NCBI GenBank assembly: GCA_963675935.2
Contig: CAXXPV010000003.1
Span: 558,001 to 622,000, forward strand
Direction of reading: 5' to 3'
Source of the DNA: G963675935 sp963675935
GTDB lineage: Bacteria; Planctomycetota; Planctomycetia; Pirellulales; Thermoguttaceae
Length of the DNA stretch: 64,000 nucleotides
The notes below the pieces were generated by a model, which did no database searches, was not told where the DNA came from, and saw only the letters and a program-made list of their open reading frames with translations. Position numbers and translations under genes: made by a program. Below are positions 41,892 through 49,922 of this stretch, in pieces; position 1 is the stretch's first letter; each line of letters begins with the position of its first letter.

Positions 41892-42131
41892 ATGGGTAAA
41901 CAGAATCGCACGATCTACAAACGTGAAGACGGCTGGGTCAACCAACGAAATGGTGCAAAACGGGTGGCGGGAGTATTCGATACGCAAGGGCAAGCCGTAA
42001 AAGACGCAAAGAAGATGATGGAGGGGCGGGGCGGCGAATTGACCATCATGGGGGTTAATGGCCGGATTCGCAGCAAAGACACCATACATCCCGCCCCCGA
42101 CCATTGCCCACCCAAAGACAAGGAACACTAA
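41892..42131 (+). CDS. DUF2188 protein
   Basis: 79 aa from the ATG at 41892 (GGGGAG upstream). DUF2188 pattern: REDGWVNQRNGAKRVAGVFD, TQGQAVKDAKKMMEGRGGEL, TIMGVNGRIRSKDTI. These small proteins are common on mobile elements, with unknown function. A GTATAC palindrome (41862) lies in its upstream region. Confidence 0.8.
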   Translation: MGKQNRTIYKREDGWVNQRNGAKRVAGVFDTQGQAVKDAKKMMEGRGGELTIMGVNGRIRSKDTIHPAPDHCPPKDKEH

Positions 42132-43251
42132 CCAAAACCATCTAGGCTTCCGCTAAGCGTCTTAGCTTGTGCCGCGTTACTCGATTAAAAATTAGTATAC
42201 GGCTGTACACAACAGCCGTCCCTATAATCCACATACTACGCCCAGTCGCTACCACCGTTATAACCCTCCCAGCCCTTGCCAACCCACCTTGCAACCCGAC
42301 TGCCTTACCATCGGATGATGCTTTTTAGATACACACTAACTCTAATGGGTTAGTGTCACATAAGCATCATGTATACGTGTACGCTAGTACAGTAGTATAC
42401 AGAACAACAGGCACTTGTATCAGTTGCGTCGAATCTGACGATTAGACAAGCAGGGGCGTCAACATTGCGAAGCATTTACTTCCCCACAACCAGTTTTTCC
42501 AGAATGTCTTTTCAATTGAAACGATTCTTGGAAATCGACAAACTACAGGCAACAGACTTGAATGCTTGCCCTTGCTTGCCCTTGACCTGACACGCCCGGC
42601 CACCGATGCTTCTCACAGACTACGGCGCATTGCATCGGGTTTGTAGCAGAAACAAGCCACAATCCAGCATTTTCAGCATAGCACCAATCAGGTCTTATCT
42701 GTGTCGATCCGGCCATTGGTTGTGTCGATCCGGCCATTGGTTGTGGCTGGTCGGCATCGGTTGGCTGGTCGGCGTCGGTTGGCTGGTTGGTCGGTTGCTG
42801 GTTGGTCGGCTGGTTGGCTGCTGGTTGGTCGGCTGGTTGGTTGCGGTTGGTCGGCCGGTTGCTGGTTTTCGGCTGGTTAAGGCCGGTTGCCTATGGATTA
42901 CACGGGCCGTTAGCCTGTAGTCTGTAGTTTGCCGGGGATTATTCGCGTGGGGCGGTCAGGGATTGGCCCACTGACGCCGTAGGATGCACGCTGTTGCGGG
43001 GTTGCGGGGGATATGGATTAGAATGGGGTGCTTTCTATTGGCCGATTATTTACTGGGGTGTATCCAGCACTCGCCAGAGGGGCTTAACCCTAATGCCACT
43101 ATAGGGTTAGGTGCTGATTGTGGGATGGTGGGCGATTTGTTTGGTTTTTCTCGGTATACCCCTTTTTGCGGTATGGGGCCGGGGGTATCTAAAAACAGGG
43201 GGCTTGAAAAATGACCCTCCCTGCAAAAGACCCTCCCTATTTTACCATGCC
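42132..43251. other. Non-coding 1.1-kb region with GTATAC sites, tandem repeats and a GGTTGG-rich tract
   Basis: No convincing gene. Contains: hairpin acggctgt/acagccgt near 42201-42220; GTATAC sites at 42195, 42371, 42395 and 43154; two tandem copies of the 21-base unit starting gtgtcgatccggccattggt (42701-42742); and a strongly strand-biased G/T tract (42743-42880) with repeated ggttggtcgg and ggctggttgg. The short frames here encode only repeats of WLVG and are rejected. Candidate replication or partition region of the element. Confidence 0.6.
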
Positions 43252-43267
43252 GAGTTACACTTTCCAC

Positions 43268-43295
43268 TTGACTTTGCCGATAGGGGGTGTATACT
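43268..43295 (+). promoter_or_regulatory. Sigma-70 type promoter of the tyrosine recombinase, overlapped by GTATAC
   Basis: TTGACT (43268-43273), 16-base spacer, TATACT (43290-43295). The -10 box overlaps GTATAC (43289-43294). Two direct copies of gagttacactt flank it at 43252-43262 and 43303-43313, suggesting operator sites. Confidence 0.65.
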
Positions 43296-43342
43296 TGCAA
43301 TAGAGTTACACTTATCCTCTTAGTGATACTGTGAGGTTCAAC

Positions 43343-43921
43343 ATGAGTAAGAAAGGCGAGAAGTACCCGGCGGAACCCCTTAGCAGCGGGGAAGTCAGGG
43401 CATTGCTAAACGGGTGTTCACCACGTTGCCCTACAGGGTTGCGTAATCGTGCGTTGCTGGTTGTGTTGTGGCGGGCGGGGCTGCGAATATCGGAAGCCCT
43501 GGACTTGGAATCCCGCGATTTAGACGGGGAGGTTGTGCGGGTCCGCAACGGCAAGGGCGGGCGTAGCCGCACGGTCGGCATGGACCCGGAAGCGTGGGCC
43601 GTCTTACAAACTTGGATGCTTACACGCGACAAGCTGAAAATCAGCGGTTCTAAGGTGTTTTGCACGTTAAAAGGCCAACCGATGAAAACGGCGTATGTGC
43701 GGACTTTGCTGCCGAGATTAGCCCGAAAGGCTGGAATCGCAAAGCGGGTTCACCCGCACGGTCTACGTCATACCTATGCGTTCGGGTTGGCTTCAGAGGG
43801 GTTTGACCTACGGGATATTCAAGTCGCCCTGGGGCATAGTTCACTCGGGACAACGGGCACGTATATCAGCCACTTAAACCCCGTCGATTTACTGAAGCAA
43901 CTGGCAAGTCGCCAGTGGTAG
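43343..43921 (+). CDS. Short tyrosine recombinase (XerC/D-like catalytic domain)
   Basis: 192 aa from the ATG at 43343 (GAGG at about 43332). Contains the whole catalytic domain: first Arg in WRAGLRISEALDL, HxxR in HPHGLRHTYA, second His in VALGHSSLGTTGTYISHL with the nucleophilic Tyr. The N-terminal core-binding domain is reduced to about 20 residues, so it is shorter than Xer proteins (about 300). It is too far from the element ends to be the integrase; it may resolve multimers or act on the nearby inverted GTATAC sites (inference). Its stop codon lies within the first of these repeats. Confidence 0.88.
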   Translation: MSKKGEKYPAEPLSSGEVRALLNGCSPRCPTGLRNRALLVVLWRAGLRISEALDLESRDLDGEVVRVRNGKGGRSRTVGMDPEAWAVLQTWMLTRDKLKISGSKVFCTLKGQPMKTAYVRTLLPRLARKAGIAKRVHPHGLRHTYAFGLASEGFDLRDIQVALGHSSLGTTGTYISHLNPVDLLKQLASRQW

Positions 43922-44054
43922 TATACGCCCGTATACCTCTATAAGCCACCCGCCCGTTGCGGGTGGCTATTTTTATTGACCCATATAAACATTGCAATCG
44001 TTATATACGGATTATACGTTATATGCGGAATTTTGTATACGGGCGTATACTACC
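43917..44054. repeat. 20-bp perfect inverted repeats with paired GTATAC sites
   Basis: ggtagtatacgcccgtatac (43917-43936) and its exact inverse gtatacgggcgtatactacc (44035-44054), separated by 98 bases. Each contains two GTATAC hexamers four bases apart. The enclosed DNA holds a terminator and a TTGACC -35-like box (43976-43981). Confidence 0.9.
43944..43977 (+). terminator. Rho-independent terminator after the tyrosine recombinase
   Basis: Perfect 10-bp stem agccacccgc / gcgggtggct (43944-43953, 43959-43968), 5-base loop, then attttta. Confidence 0.88.
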
Positions 44055-44235
44055 ATTGTGCGAAAGCCATTACGCGCGAGGATTGGGTGTTCATTTCGTT
44101 TTTGTAAACCCTTACATGCTACATACTTACAGTATTGCAATGAATTGAAATGGATAATTCATTTCAATTGACACGCAACCGGCGGGGTTTGAGGGTATGG
44201 CAAGGGGATAAGGGGATAAAGGGGTAGTTCCCATA

Positions 44236-44290
44236 CCTAGCTTAAAACTGTCAATTGATTTTATTTTATGTGTGACAAAATTGAGCTAGG
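44236..44290. promoter_or_regulatory. Imperfect dyad upstream of the sigma-54 promoter (candidate activator site)
   Basis: cctagcttaaaactgtc (44236-44252) and gacaaaattgagctagg (44274-44290) are inverted with 13 of 17 positions matching. They lie about 50-100 bases upstream of the -24 box, the usual place for enhancer sites of sigma-54 activators. Confidence 0.5.
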
Positions 44291-44337
44291 AGTAGAAGTG
44301 CCATTTATCCCCTCATAACCCATGAACCCATGCCGAG

Positions 44338-44353
44338 TGGCACGATATTTGCA
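44338..44353 (+). promoter_or_regulatory. Sigma-54 (-24/-12) promoter
   Basis: TGGCACGATATTTGCA fits the consensus TGGCACG-N4-TTGCW without mismatch. GG is at 44339-44340 and GC at 44351-44352, the required spacing. Transcription would start near 44365, 20 bases before the regulator gene. Sigma-54 promoters need an AAA+ activator; none is encoded in the element. Confidence 0.75.
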
Positions 44354-44384
44354 GTATAGGAGGTTGAAAACAAGGAGAAAACTT

Positions 44385-45083
44385 ATGGTGTACAAACTTA
44401 TCGCAAGATACCAAGCCCGAATCGGTCGGGTGCAACCGCCCATTCCGGGTTTAACCTGGGGTGTTTCACTTGAACTATTGGAGCAAGCCACATACGACGG
44501 GCTGACGGCCAGGGGTCGGTATCGGTTTTTTTGGCGGGAAATTGAACCCACCATCAAGCGTCTTGCACGTCGTCTACAAGACCCCGATGAAGCCGTCGCG
44601 TCATTCTATTTTTGGTTGCGAAAAACACTTGCCCCCGAGGATTTTACGGAGTTCAAGCCCAATTCCACCCACCTAAAACGCTACATCAAAAAGCACGGTA
44701 CACCGACCGACCCTGCCGACGTGTTTCGTTACCGTTGCACGTTGACGCCGGAATACCTCATTTTTAAGTTTAAGAAAATGGCCGCGACCCTAATCCAGGT
44801 TCAGGAAAAAATACCGTCCATCCGCAAGCAACTGACAACCGACCACCTAACACGGGCGTTGTGGCCCGGAACCTGGGAAAAAAAGACCCCGCACATAATA
44901 GATATACGGAATAACACCTACACTGATTTACTCGATATATTGCCAAAAGAATTGCAAGCTATCGCCAAAATGTATGTTGCTGGGTGGACGACGAAAGAAA
45001 TAGCAGAGGAGTTAAAAGTCACCCCCAGAACCGTGCGGAATAAAAAAGAAAAAATAAAAGAGATTTTGTTTCCGTTTTTGTAG
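44385..45083 (+). CDS. Sigma-region-4/LuxR-like HTH regulator
   Basis: 232 aa from the ATG at 44385, with AAGGAG at about 44372. The C-terminus is a helix-turn-helix of sigma-70 region 4 or LuxR type: LPKELQAIAKMYVAGWTTKE followed by IAEELKVTPRTVRNKKEKIK. The N-terminal 170 residues are basic and unrecognised (IKRLARRLQDPDEAVASFYF); they resemble region-2-like helices of divergent sigma factors only loosely. It is first in the long rightward operon and directly behind the sigma-54 promoter, so it is likely to control element genes. Confidence 0.65.
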   Translation: MVYKLIARYQARIGRVQPPIPGLTWGVSLELLEQATYDGLTARGRYRFFWREIEPTIKRLARRLQDPDEAVASFYFWLRKTLAPEDFTEFKPNSTHLKRYIKKHGTPTDPADVFRYRCTLTPEYLIFKFKKMAATLIQVQEKIPSIRKQLTTDHLTRALWPGTWEKKTPHIIDIRNNTYTDLLDILPKELQAIAKMYVAGWTTKEIAEELKVTPRTVRNKKEKIKEILFPFL

Positions 45084-45120
45084 TCACTAATCGGCATTAG
45101 TATAGAGTCTTGTTTTCGCT

Positions 45121-45150
45121 CCGGCCACCAGAAGGTGGCCGGTTCTATTT
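45121..45150 (+). terminator. Hairpin between the regulator and helicase genes
   Basis: Stem ccggccacc / ggtggccgg (45121-45129, 45134-45142), loop agaa, followed by ttctattt. A weak terminator or attenuator inside the operon. Confidence 0.7.
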
Positions 45151-45172
45151 CTTGTCATACGAAAGGGTCAAA

Positions 45173-46651
45173 ATGTCAAAACCAGTTATTAAAGTTACGG
45201 CGGATTTAGACGGGATGGTGACGGAAGCAATTGATTGCATTGCCAGAACCACCGACGAAATCTATCAGCGTGGTGGCGTGCTTGAAGAGCTTGCGACCGA
45301 CCCGCCAAACCCGCCACAATGTTTAGCTAAGCCAACCCCGCCCCGCCTTGTTCTAATCAAGGCTGCCACTCTTCAGCGGCGTCTATCGCAACTCATTGAC
45401 TTCCAAAAGTTTGATGCCCGGAAAAAGGAATGGGTATCTTGTCTGCCCCCGCCCGCCGTCGTCAATGCAATTCTTAGCAGCCCTGACTATCAAAGCATCC
45501 CGCCGATTATGGGTTTGGCGACCTGCCCGCAACTTCGCCCCGATGGTTCGATAGCGTGTGAAGGCGGCTACGACGATGCAACAGGCTTGCTTCTAACTTT
45601 CGCTGATTATTGGCCGTCGCCAATGTCAAATGAAAAAGCCGTCGCATTGCTCGACGATATTCTATTCGATTTTCCATTCGCTGCCCCGATGTATAAAAGT
45701 GCGTGGATTGCTGCTCTTTTGTCGCTGTTGTGTCGCCCGGCGTATGCCGGACCCGCCCCGCTATTTCTTTTTGACGCAAATATGCCCGGTTGCGGCAAGG
45801 GGTTGCTCATCGCAATTCTAATTGCATTGCTGGACGGCAGTGATTGTCTAATGTCGGCTGCCCCGCGAAACGGGGACGAAACACGGAAATCCATTACATC
45901 AAATTTAATTGCTGGCGCGCCATACATTTGTTGGGATAATATCCGGGAGACTTTTGGTGGGCCGGAAGTTGAAAATATCATAACGGCGAGTTCATGGTCG
46001 GATCGTATTTTAGGCGTTTCGCAACAAGTCAGAATCCCCGTGTGTTGGGTCTTGCTGGCGACCGGCAACAACGCAATGTTGTTGTTTGATATGTTCCGCC
46101 GGGTTTGCCGGTCTCGACTTGAAACAAAAATGGAAAGCCCTGACAAGCGGGGTGGATTTCGTCACGATAAATTACTTGCTTACGTTCTACAAAATCGCAA
46201 AACATTAGTCATGGCAGCGTTGTCGATTGCCGCGAATTATATTGTAGCTGGTCGCCCGGATATGAAACTGACGCCGTGGCGTAGTTTTGATGGCTGGTCG
46301 GATTTAATCCGTCAGTCAATGGCTTACGCTGGTTTGCCTGATTGCGATACTAGGGATGCAAATAAATCAGAATGTGCGGAAGAGGATAATTACCATAGTC
46401 TGTTAGTCGATGCTTGGCGGGAATTGGGTAAGGCAACAACAGTCAGGGAGGCGGTGTACGCTGCCGAAATAAATCAGGCACCAACCCTAAAAATGCTGTT
46501 GGACGAATTGCCAACCAACACGCAACAAGAACACTACGCCCAACAAGCGTTGGGCAAACTGCTACGTAAATACCGCAACAAGCCACTTGCCGGTTTCAAG
46601 TTTGTTAAATCCGACCATCAGATTCCCAAATGGACATTGCAACAGGTATAG
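45173..46651 (+). CDS. Helicase/primase-type P-loop ATPase of the element
   Basis: 492 aa from the ATG at 45173 (AAAGGG upstream). Central ATPase: Walker A FDANMPGCGKGLLIAILIAL, with Lys-Gly instead of Lys-Thr/Ser; Walker B-like YICWDNIRE; sensor-like CWVLLATGNNAML; arginines in FRRVCRSRLET. The pattern resembles replicative helicase domains of phage, plasmid and satellite primases. N-terminal 150 residues unrecognised; C-terminus has a winged-helix-like end (AQQALGKLLRKYRNKPLAGF). The likely role is replication initiation of the excised element (inference). Confidence 0.65.
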   Translation: MSKPVIKVTADLDGMVTEAIDCIARTTDEIYQRGGVLEELATDPPNPPQCLAKPTPPRLVLIKAATLQRRLSQLIDFQKFDARKKEWVSCLPPPAVVNAILSSPDYQSIPPIMGLATCPQLRPDGSIACEGGYDDATGLLLTFADYWPSPMSNEKAVALLDDILFDFPFAAPMYKSAWIAALLSLLCRPAYAGPAPLFLFDANMPGCGKGLLIAILIALLDGSDCLMSAAPRNGDETRKSITSNLIAGAPYICWDNIRETFGGPEVENIITASSWSDRILGVSQQVRIPVCWVLLATGNNAMLLFDMFRRVCRSRLETKMESPDKRGGFRHDKLLAYVLQNRKTLVMAALSIAANYIVAGRPDMKLTPWRSFDGWSDLIRQSMAYAGLPDCDTRDANKSECAEEDNYHSLLVDAWRELGKATTVREAVYAAEINQAPTLKMLLDELPTNTQQEHYAQQALGKLLRKYRNKPLAGFKFVKSDHQIPKWTLQQV

Positions 46652-46708
46652 GGGTGCGTTACCGACCCTTTCTCGCCCCTTGCCTGTTGTATTTATGGAG
46701 ATAATAAA

Positions 46709-46954
46709 ATGGTTCCTGTTTCTATTTTTTATAGCGTTTATTTGCAAACCACTAATCCTATTGTAGACGAAAAGACACTGATTTCTTTGGTCCTTCAAGA
46801 ATACCCCCAGCTTAAATTAGTTGAGGCTAATTGCAACGGGTACACCGTATTGTGTCTTGAGGGCATTAGCTTAGCGTCTGATTCTCCATTGTGGGAGCAA
46901 TTCCGCACCGAGTTGGGCCGACGTGATTTAAGTCAACTAAGGGGGCAAGAATGA
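46709..46954 (+). CDS. Hypothetical protein of the element
   Basis: 81 aa. GGAG 8 bases before the ATG. No recognisable domain; mixed alpha/beta (VSIFYSVYLQTTNPIVDEKT, LKLVEANCNGYTVLCLEG). Its stop overlaps the next start (ATGA), first in a chain of coupled small genes after the helicase. Confidence 0.65.
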   Translation: MVPVSIFYSVYLQTTNPIVDEKTLISLVLQEYPQLKLVEANCNGYTVLCLEGISLASDSPLWEQFRTELGRRDLSQLRGQE

Positions 46955-47142
46955 CCGACGACATGTATTTTACGCTCGATAGTCAGCTATCCGATCCGGC
47001 CGAAAGGCAAGCACTTCGCAATTATTATTATGCGGCGTCGGCAGCCGATAAAGCAATCGCCCGACGTGATAGAGCAATCATTAAAGCAGATAAGCTAATC
47101 GCACTCGCAAAGCAAGCTCACCAAGAATGGGCGGGCGAATGA
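46951..47142 (+). CDS. Small helical protein
   Basis: 63 aa. Starts in an ATGA overlap and ends in another. Highly helical and charged (AASAADKAIARRDRAIIKAD KLIALAKQ), no known domain. Probably an accessory protein that is translated together with its neighbours. Confidence 0.6.
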   Translation: MTDDMYFTLDSQLSDPAERQALRNYYYAASAADKAIARRDRAIIKADKLIALAKQAHQEWAGE

Positions 47143-47462
47143 AAGATTTTCTGAAAACACAAAAGCTAAATATGATGCCTCTATCGCAATTCACTCGCGC
47201 CTACATTAGAGCTAATATAAACAATCCACAAGCAATAATGTTTTGGGTCACGCCCGGCTATCTTAGAATGAAACGATTCTTGGAAGCGAATGGATTTTCA
47301 ATTGGGACAAAGGGCGGGGAATCGGTGATTTTATCGGGCCACATTGATCCCGAGTTATTATTCCTTGACACACTTCCACGTGGAACCGCCAAGCAACAAA
47401 CAGACACACAAAATTATAAGCAACGAGCGGGAGCATGGAACTATGAAGCGACCGCATCCTAA
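47139..47462 (+). CDS. Hypothetical protein of the element
   Basis: 107 aa from the ATG at 47139 in an ATGA overlap. No domain recognised. Basic N-terminus (MKDFLKTQKLNMMPLSQFTR), then KRFLEANGFSIGTKGGESVI. Overlaps the next gene by 20 bases. Confidence 0.6.
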   Translation: MKDFLKTQKLNMMPLSQFTRAYIRANINNPQAIMFWVTPGYLRMKRFLEANGFSIGTKGGESVILSGHIDPELLFLDTLPRGTAKQQTDTQNYKQRAGAWNYEATAS

Positions 47463-47844
47463 AATGTATGGAAAGTCCGGCCCCGACCGTCGGGCAATGG
47501 CGACCGACCACCATCGAGATTATTACGGTATTCGTCTAATAACTAATAGCTCGGGGCGTGGTTTTCTTAACGATGATAAGAATTATTTCCCCTTCACTAA
47601 CGAAACCGATAGAATTCCGGCATATCGCGCGGCCCGTGAGAACGCCACATGGCCACGTCCTGATTATTTGCAAGAGGAAGATGATTGCTTCATTGCAAAT
47701 TGGGGCGAGCGATTCCCATACAACCCGAACAAAGAATACAATCGACGAATGATGCTTGACTTTGCAATCGTAAGGCATGAAAAACGACAAGCGGTTAAAC
47801 CGGACACCGCAATTCAAGAGCCGGGGTGTGATTATTCTATATAA
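47443..47844 (+). CDS. Hypothetical protein of the element
   Basis: 133 aa from the ATG at 47443 (MKRPHPKMYGKSGPDRRAMA). Rich in Arg, Asp, Tyr and Asn, hydrophilic throughout; contains DYYGIRLITNSSGRGFLNDD. No domain recognised. Start overlaps the previous gene. Confidence 0.6.
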   Translation: MKRPHPKMYGKSGPDRRAMATDHHRDYYGIRLITNSSGRGFLNDDKNYFPFTNETDRIPAYRAARENATWPRPDYLQEEDDCFIANWGERFPYNPNKEYNRRMMLDFAIVRHEKRQAVKPDTAIQEPGCDYSI

Positions 47845-47858
47845 AAAGGAAAATGAAA

Positions 47859-48542
47859 ATGCAAAACTATGTCCCCAACCAACCTTTGACAATTCTCTCT
47901 GAAGGCGCGATCCTTTGCAGTGACGGCGTGAAATTCCAATTTCTCATCTCTTCACGTGATTCACGCCGCCAAGCTCATCAAGCCGCGAATGCCCACGAAT
48001 ACGAAGTCCGGCAAGCGGTCCAAAAACAATCCGGTTTATCACGGCCATTGACAGAAAGGGAACACCAAAAGCTAGTCCGTGGTGAACCGCTGGTAAAACA
48101 AACCACGGGCAGCGTTGTTAGCAACGCACAAAAAACGGAAGAGGTGAACCCATTTTCGCTCTCATTAAAAATGAGGCGGGGTTACGAAAATCGCATGAGT
48201 CCCGCTTATCGTGAACACCTCATAACTCTTGAAACAGCATGGAACGTGGACCATGAAGCAAAGAGACAGCGTGCCGAGCTAGAAAGCACCAAAGAATTTA
48301 TGCTCATGCAAGAACATGCGAAAAGTGCTTATCGTGTTGTCGTTAATGATCCAGATTCGGACCAAGTTGCAATCCGTGCGGAGTTGTTAAAAATCGCGGA
48401 CACGGGCGACTATCAAAAATACTGGGGTATCGTTGCCGAGAAAAACCTAGATGCCAACTTAGTTAAGCCCGCGGCCCCCGTGGCCCCGGTTGAACCCGTC
48501 CAGGTTCCGACCATTGATCCGTTACCACCAATCAGTTTCTAA
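47859..48542 (+). CDS. Hypothetical protein of the element
   Basis: 227 aa. The ATG at 47859 is preferred over 47853 because AAGGA (47846-47850) is 8 bases away. Central Gln/Glu/Arg-rich helical part (HEYEVRQAVQKQSGLSRPLT, HLITLETAWNVDHEAKRQRA) and a Pro/Val-rich C-terminus (APVAPVEPVQVPTIDPLPP). The layout resembles scaffold- or structural-type proteins, but no homology is claimed. A terminator follows. Confidence 0.6.
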   Translation: MQNYVPNQPLTILSEGAILCSDGVKFQFLISSRDSRRQAHQAANAHEYEVRQAVQKQSGLSRPLTEREHQKLVRGEPLVKQTTGSVVSNAQKTEEVNPFSLSLKMRRGYENRMSPAYREHLITLETAWNVDHEAKRQRAELESTKEFMLMQEHAKSAYRVVVNDPDSDQVAIRAELLKIADTGDYQKYWGIVAEKNLDANLVKPAAPVAPVEPVQVPTIDPLPPISF

Positions 48543-48556
48543 GGTTGTTGTTAGGG

Positions 48557-48593
48557 AGCGGTGGCGGCGGTTGTGCCCCGCTGCCGCTTTTTT
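48557..48593 (+). terminator. Rho-independent terminator
   Basis: Stem agcggtggcgg / ccgctgccgct with one G-T pair, then tttttt (48588-48593). Two further short palindromes follow (gcggctggccagccgc; ggggcggcgatgccgcccc) before the next gene. Confidence 0.75.
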
Positions 48594-48707
48594 CATATAT
48601 TGCAACTGCCTGACAGCGGTTGTAGGGAGCGGCTGGCCAGCCGCCCCCATGCCACAAGTGGCTTTTCGGGGCGGCGATGCCGCCCCATACAAAACAAAGG
48701 AGATTAT

Positions 48708-49922
48708 ATGTCAGTCCGCAACGGAATCAATTTTCCAAAAGATGCGACCCACTCGCCCCCGGTAAAAACAAATATAGATAAAACGGTCACGCCTCTTTCA
48801 CAGAGGCCCGGCGGGGCCGATCATCCCAAAACCGTCAAGCCGGAACCCGAACCGGTCAAGCCGAAAATCGTTCGGGGAGTAGAAGATTCCCACCCATGTA
48901 AAAATGTTTACACACCACTGCCAAAGAAAGAGAAAAAAAATCCCGCCAAAAAAGTCGAGCCAAGGAAAGATGCCCCGCTATCCGTGCGTATGGCCCGAGC
49001 GGCAGTAGCCCCGCCGGTCGAAGCTCCCGAGCCGGTCAAATTCGTTCGCGGGGTCGATGCGCCCAAAATTGATACGTGGCATCCATCGCATATCGCAACA
49101 AAAACCCCGGCGAGCCACCAACCAAGTACACCGTCATTAAAAGATACTAGTGTCACGCCGATGGAACAGCGACGGGGATACGTCAAGGTTGAAGAACCCG
49201 AGAAAAAATCAAAGATTGTGCGTGGAGTGGAAGATTCGCACCCATGTAAGAATGTGTACACACCATTACCCAAAAAAGAGAAAAAGCCAACCAAGAAAGT
49301 TGAATCAAAAAGGGATGCCCCGCTATCCGTGCGTATGGAACAAGCGGCAAAGCATATCGAGCCGGAGGTTATTAAGCCCTATAAACATGTTCCGGCGACG
49401 GCAGACAGAAACAGTCCTCCGGTCGGGAGTCACCCGGCCAGAAACAATGCCGCTACTCACTCCACCCCCCAACCTGAAAACTTGGCCGGTCGGCAAAGCA
49501 TGGTCGGCCGTGTGTATCTCCCGCCCGAGCCGGTCGAGCCGGAGGTAATCAACTATAAACATGTCGCTGCTACAGCTAACCGCAATAGCGGGCCGACTAC
49601 TATAGCCAAGCCACGGATGCTCACATTCAACGAATTTGCTGGAGAAGAATATACGCTCTTGCGTCGGGTTATCAATTCTTTGATAATCGCAAGGCGTGGA
49701 ATTTCTGTAAGCGGGCTAGTCTTATCAAAACTGCCGCCGTCGGCATTGACGGCCGACGGGCTTGTGTACGAAGGAAGGGTTTACGCAATTGACGTGCAAT
49801 TCCACCCGAACGAAACCTACCTCATTCCCGGCCCGTGGGGCGGCGACGTTGGAAAGTGGTATCAAGCTACGCAAAAAGCCTATGACAGCTACGTCTTAGA
49901 CTTTTCAGAGGTGGGGCTATAA
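48708..49922 (+). CDS. Pro/Lys-rich protein with an internal duplication
   Basis: 404 aa from the ATG at 48708 (AAAGGAG upstream). The first 290 residues are disordered and Pro/Lys/Val rich. They contain a duplicated module: IVRGVEDSHPCKNVYTPLPK, then KKVE and DAPLSVRM, occurs twice about 105 residues apart. Later PEVIKPYKHVPATADRN and PEVINYKHVAATANRN form another pair. The last 100 residues look folded (EEYTLLRRVINSLIIARRGI, YAIDVQFHPNETYLIPGPWG). Function unknown. Last rightward gene of the element. Confidence 0.7.
   Translation: MSVRNGINFPKDATHSPPVKTNIDKTVTPLSQRPGGADHPKTVKPEPEPVKPKIVRGVEDSHPCKNVYTPLPKKEKKNPAKKVEPRKDAPLSVRMARAAVAPPVEAPEPVKFVRGVDAPKIDTWHPSHIATKTPASHQPSTPSLKDTSVTPMEQRRGYVKVEEPEKKSKIVRGVEDSHPCKNVYTPLPKKEKKPTKKVESKRDAPLSVRMEQAAKHIEPEVIKPYKHVPATADRNSPPVGSHPARNNAATHSTPQPENLAGRQSMVGRVYLPPEPVEPEVINYKHVAATANRNSGPTTIAKPRMLTFNEFAGEEYTLLRRVINSLIIARRGISVSGLVLSKLPPSALTADGLVYEGRVYAIDVQFHPNETYLIPGPWGGDVGKWYQATQKAYDSYVLDFSEVGL

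Noticed and set aside
42606..42920. Open frame of 104 codons rich in WLVG repeats
   Set aside because: It is produced by the G/T tandem tract, has no ribosome site and no normal codon pattern.
42984..43214. 76-codon frame upstream of the tyrosine recombinase
   Set aside because: No ribosome site, no domain, and it overlaps the regulatory region with GTATAC and promoter elements.
43343..43921. Tyrosine recombinase as the integrase of the element
   Set aside because: It lies mid-element; the serine recombinase abuts attL and the core lacks Xer-type features.
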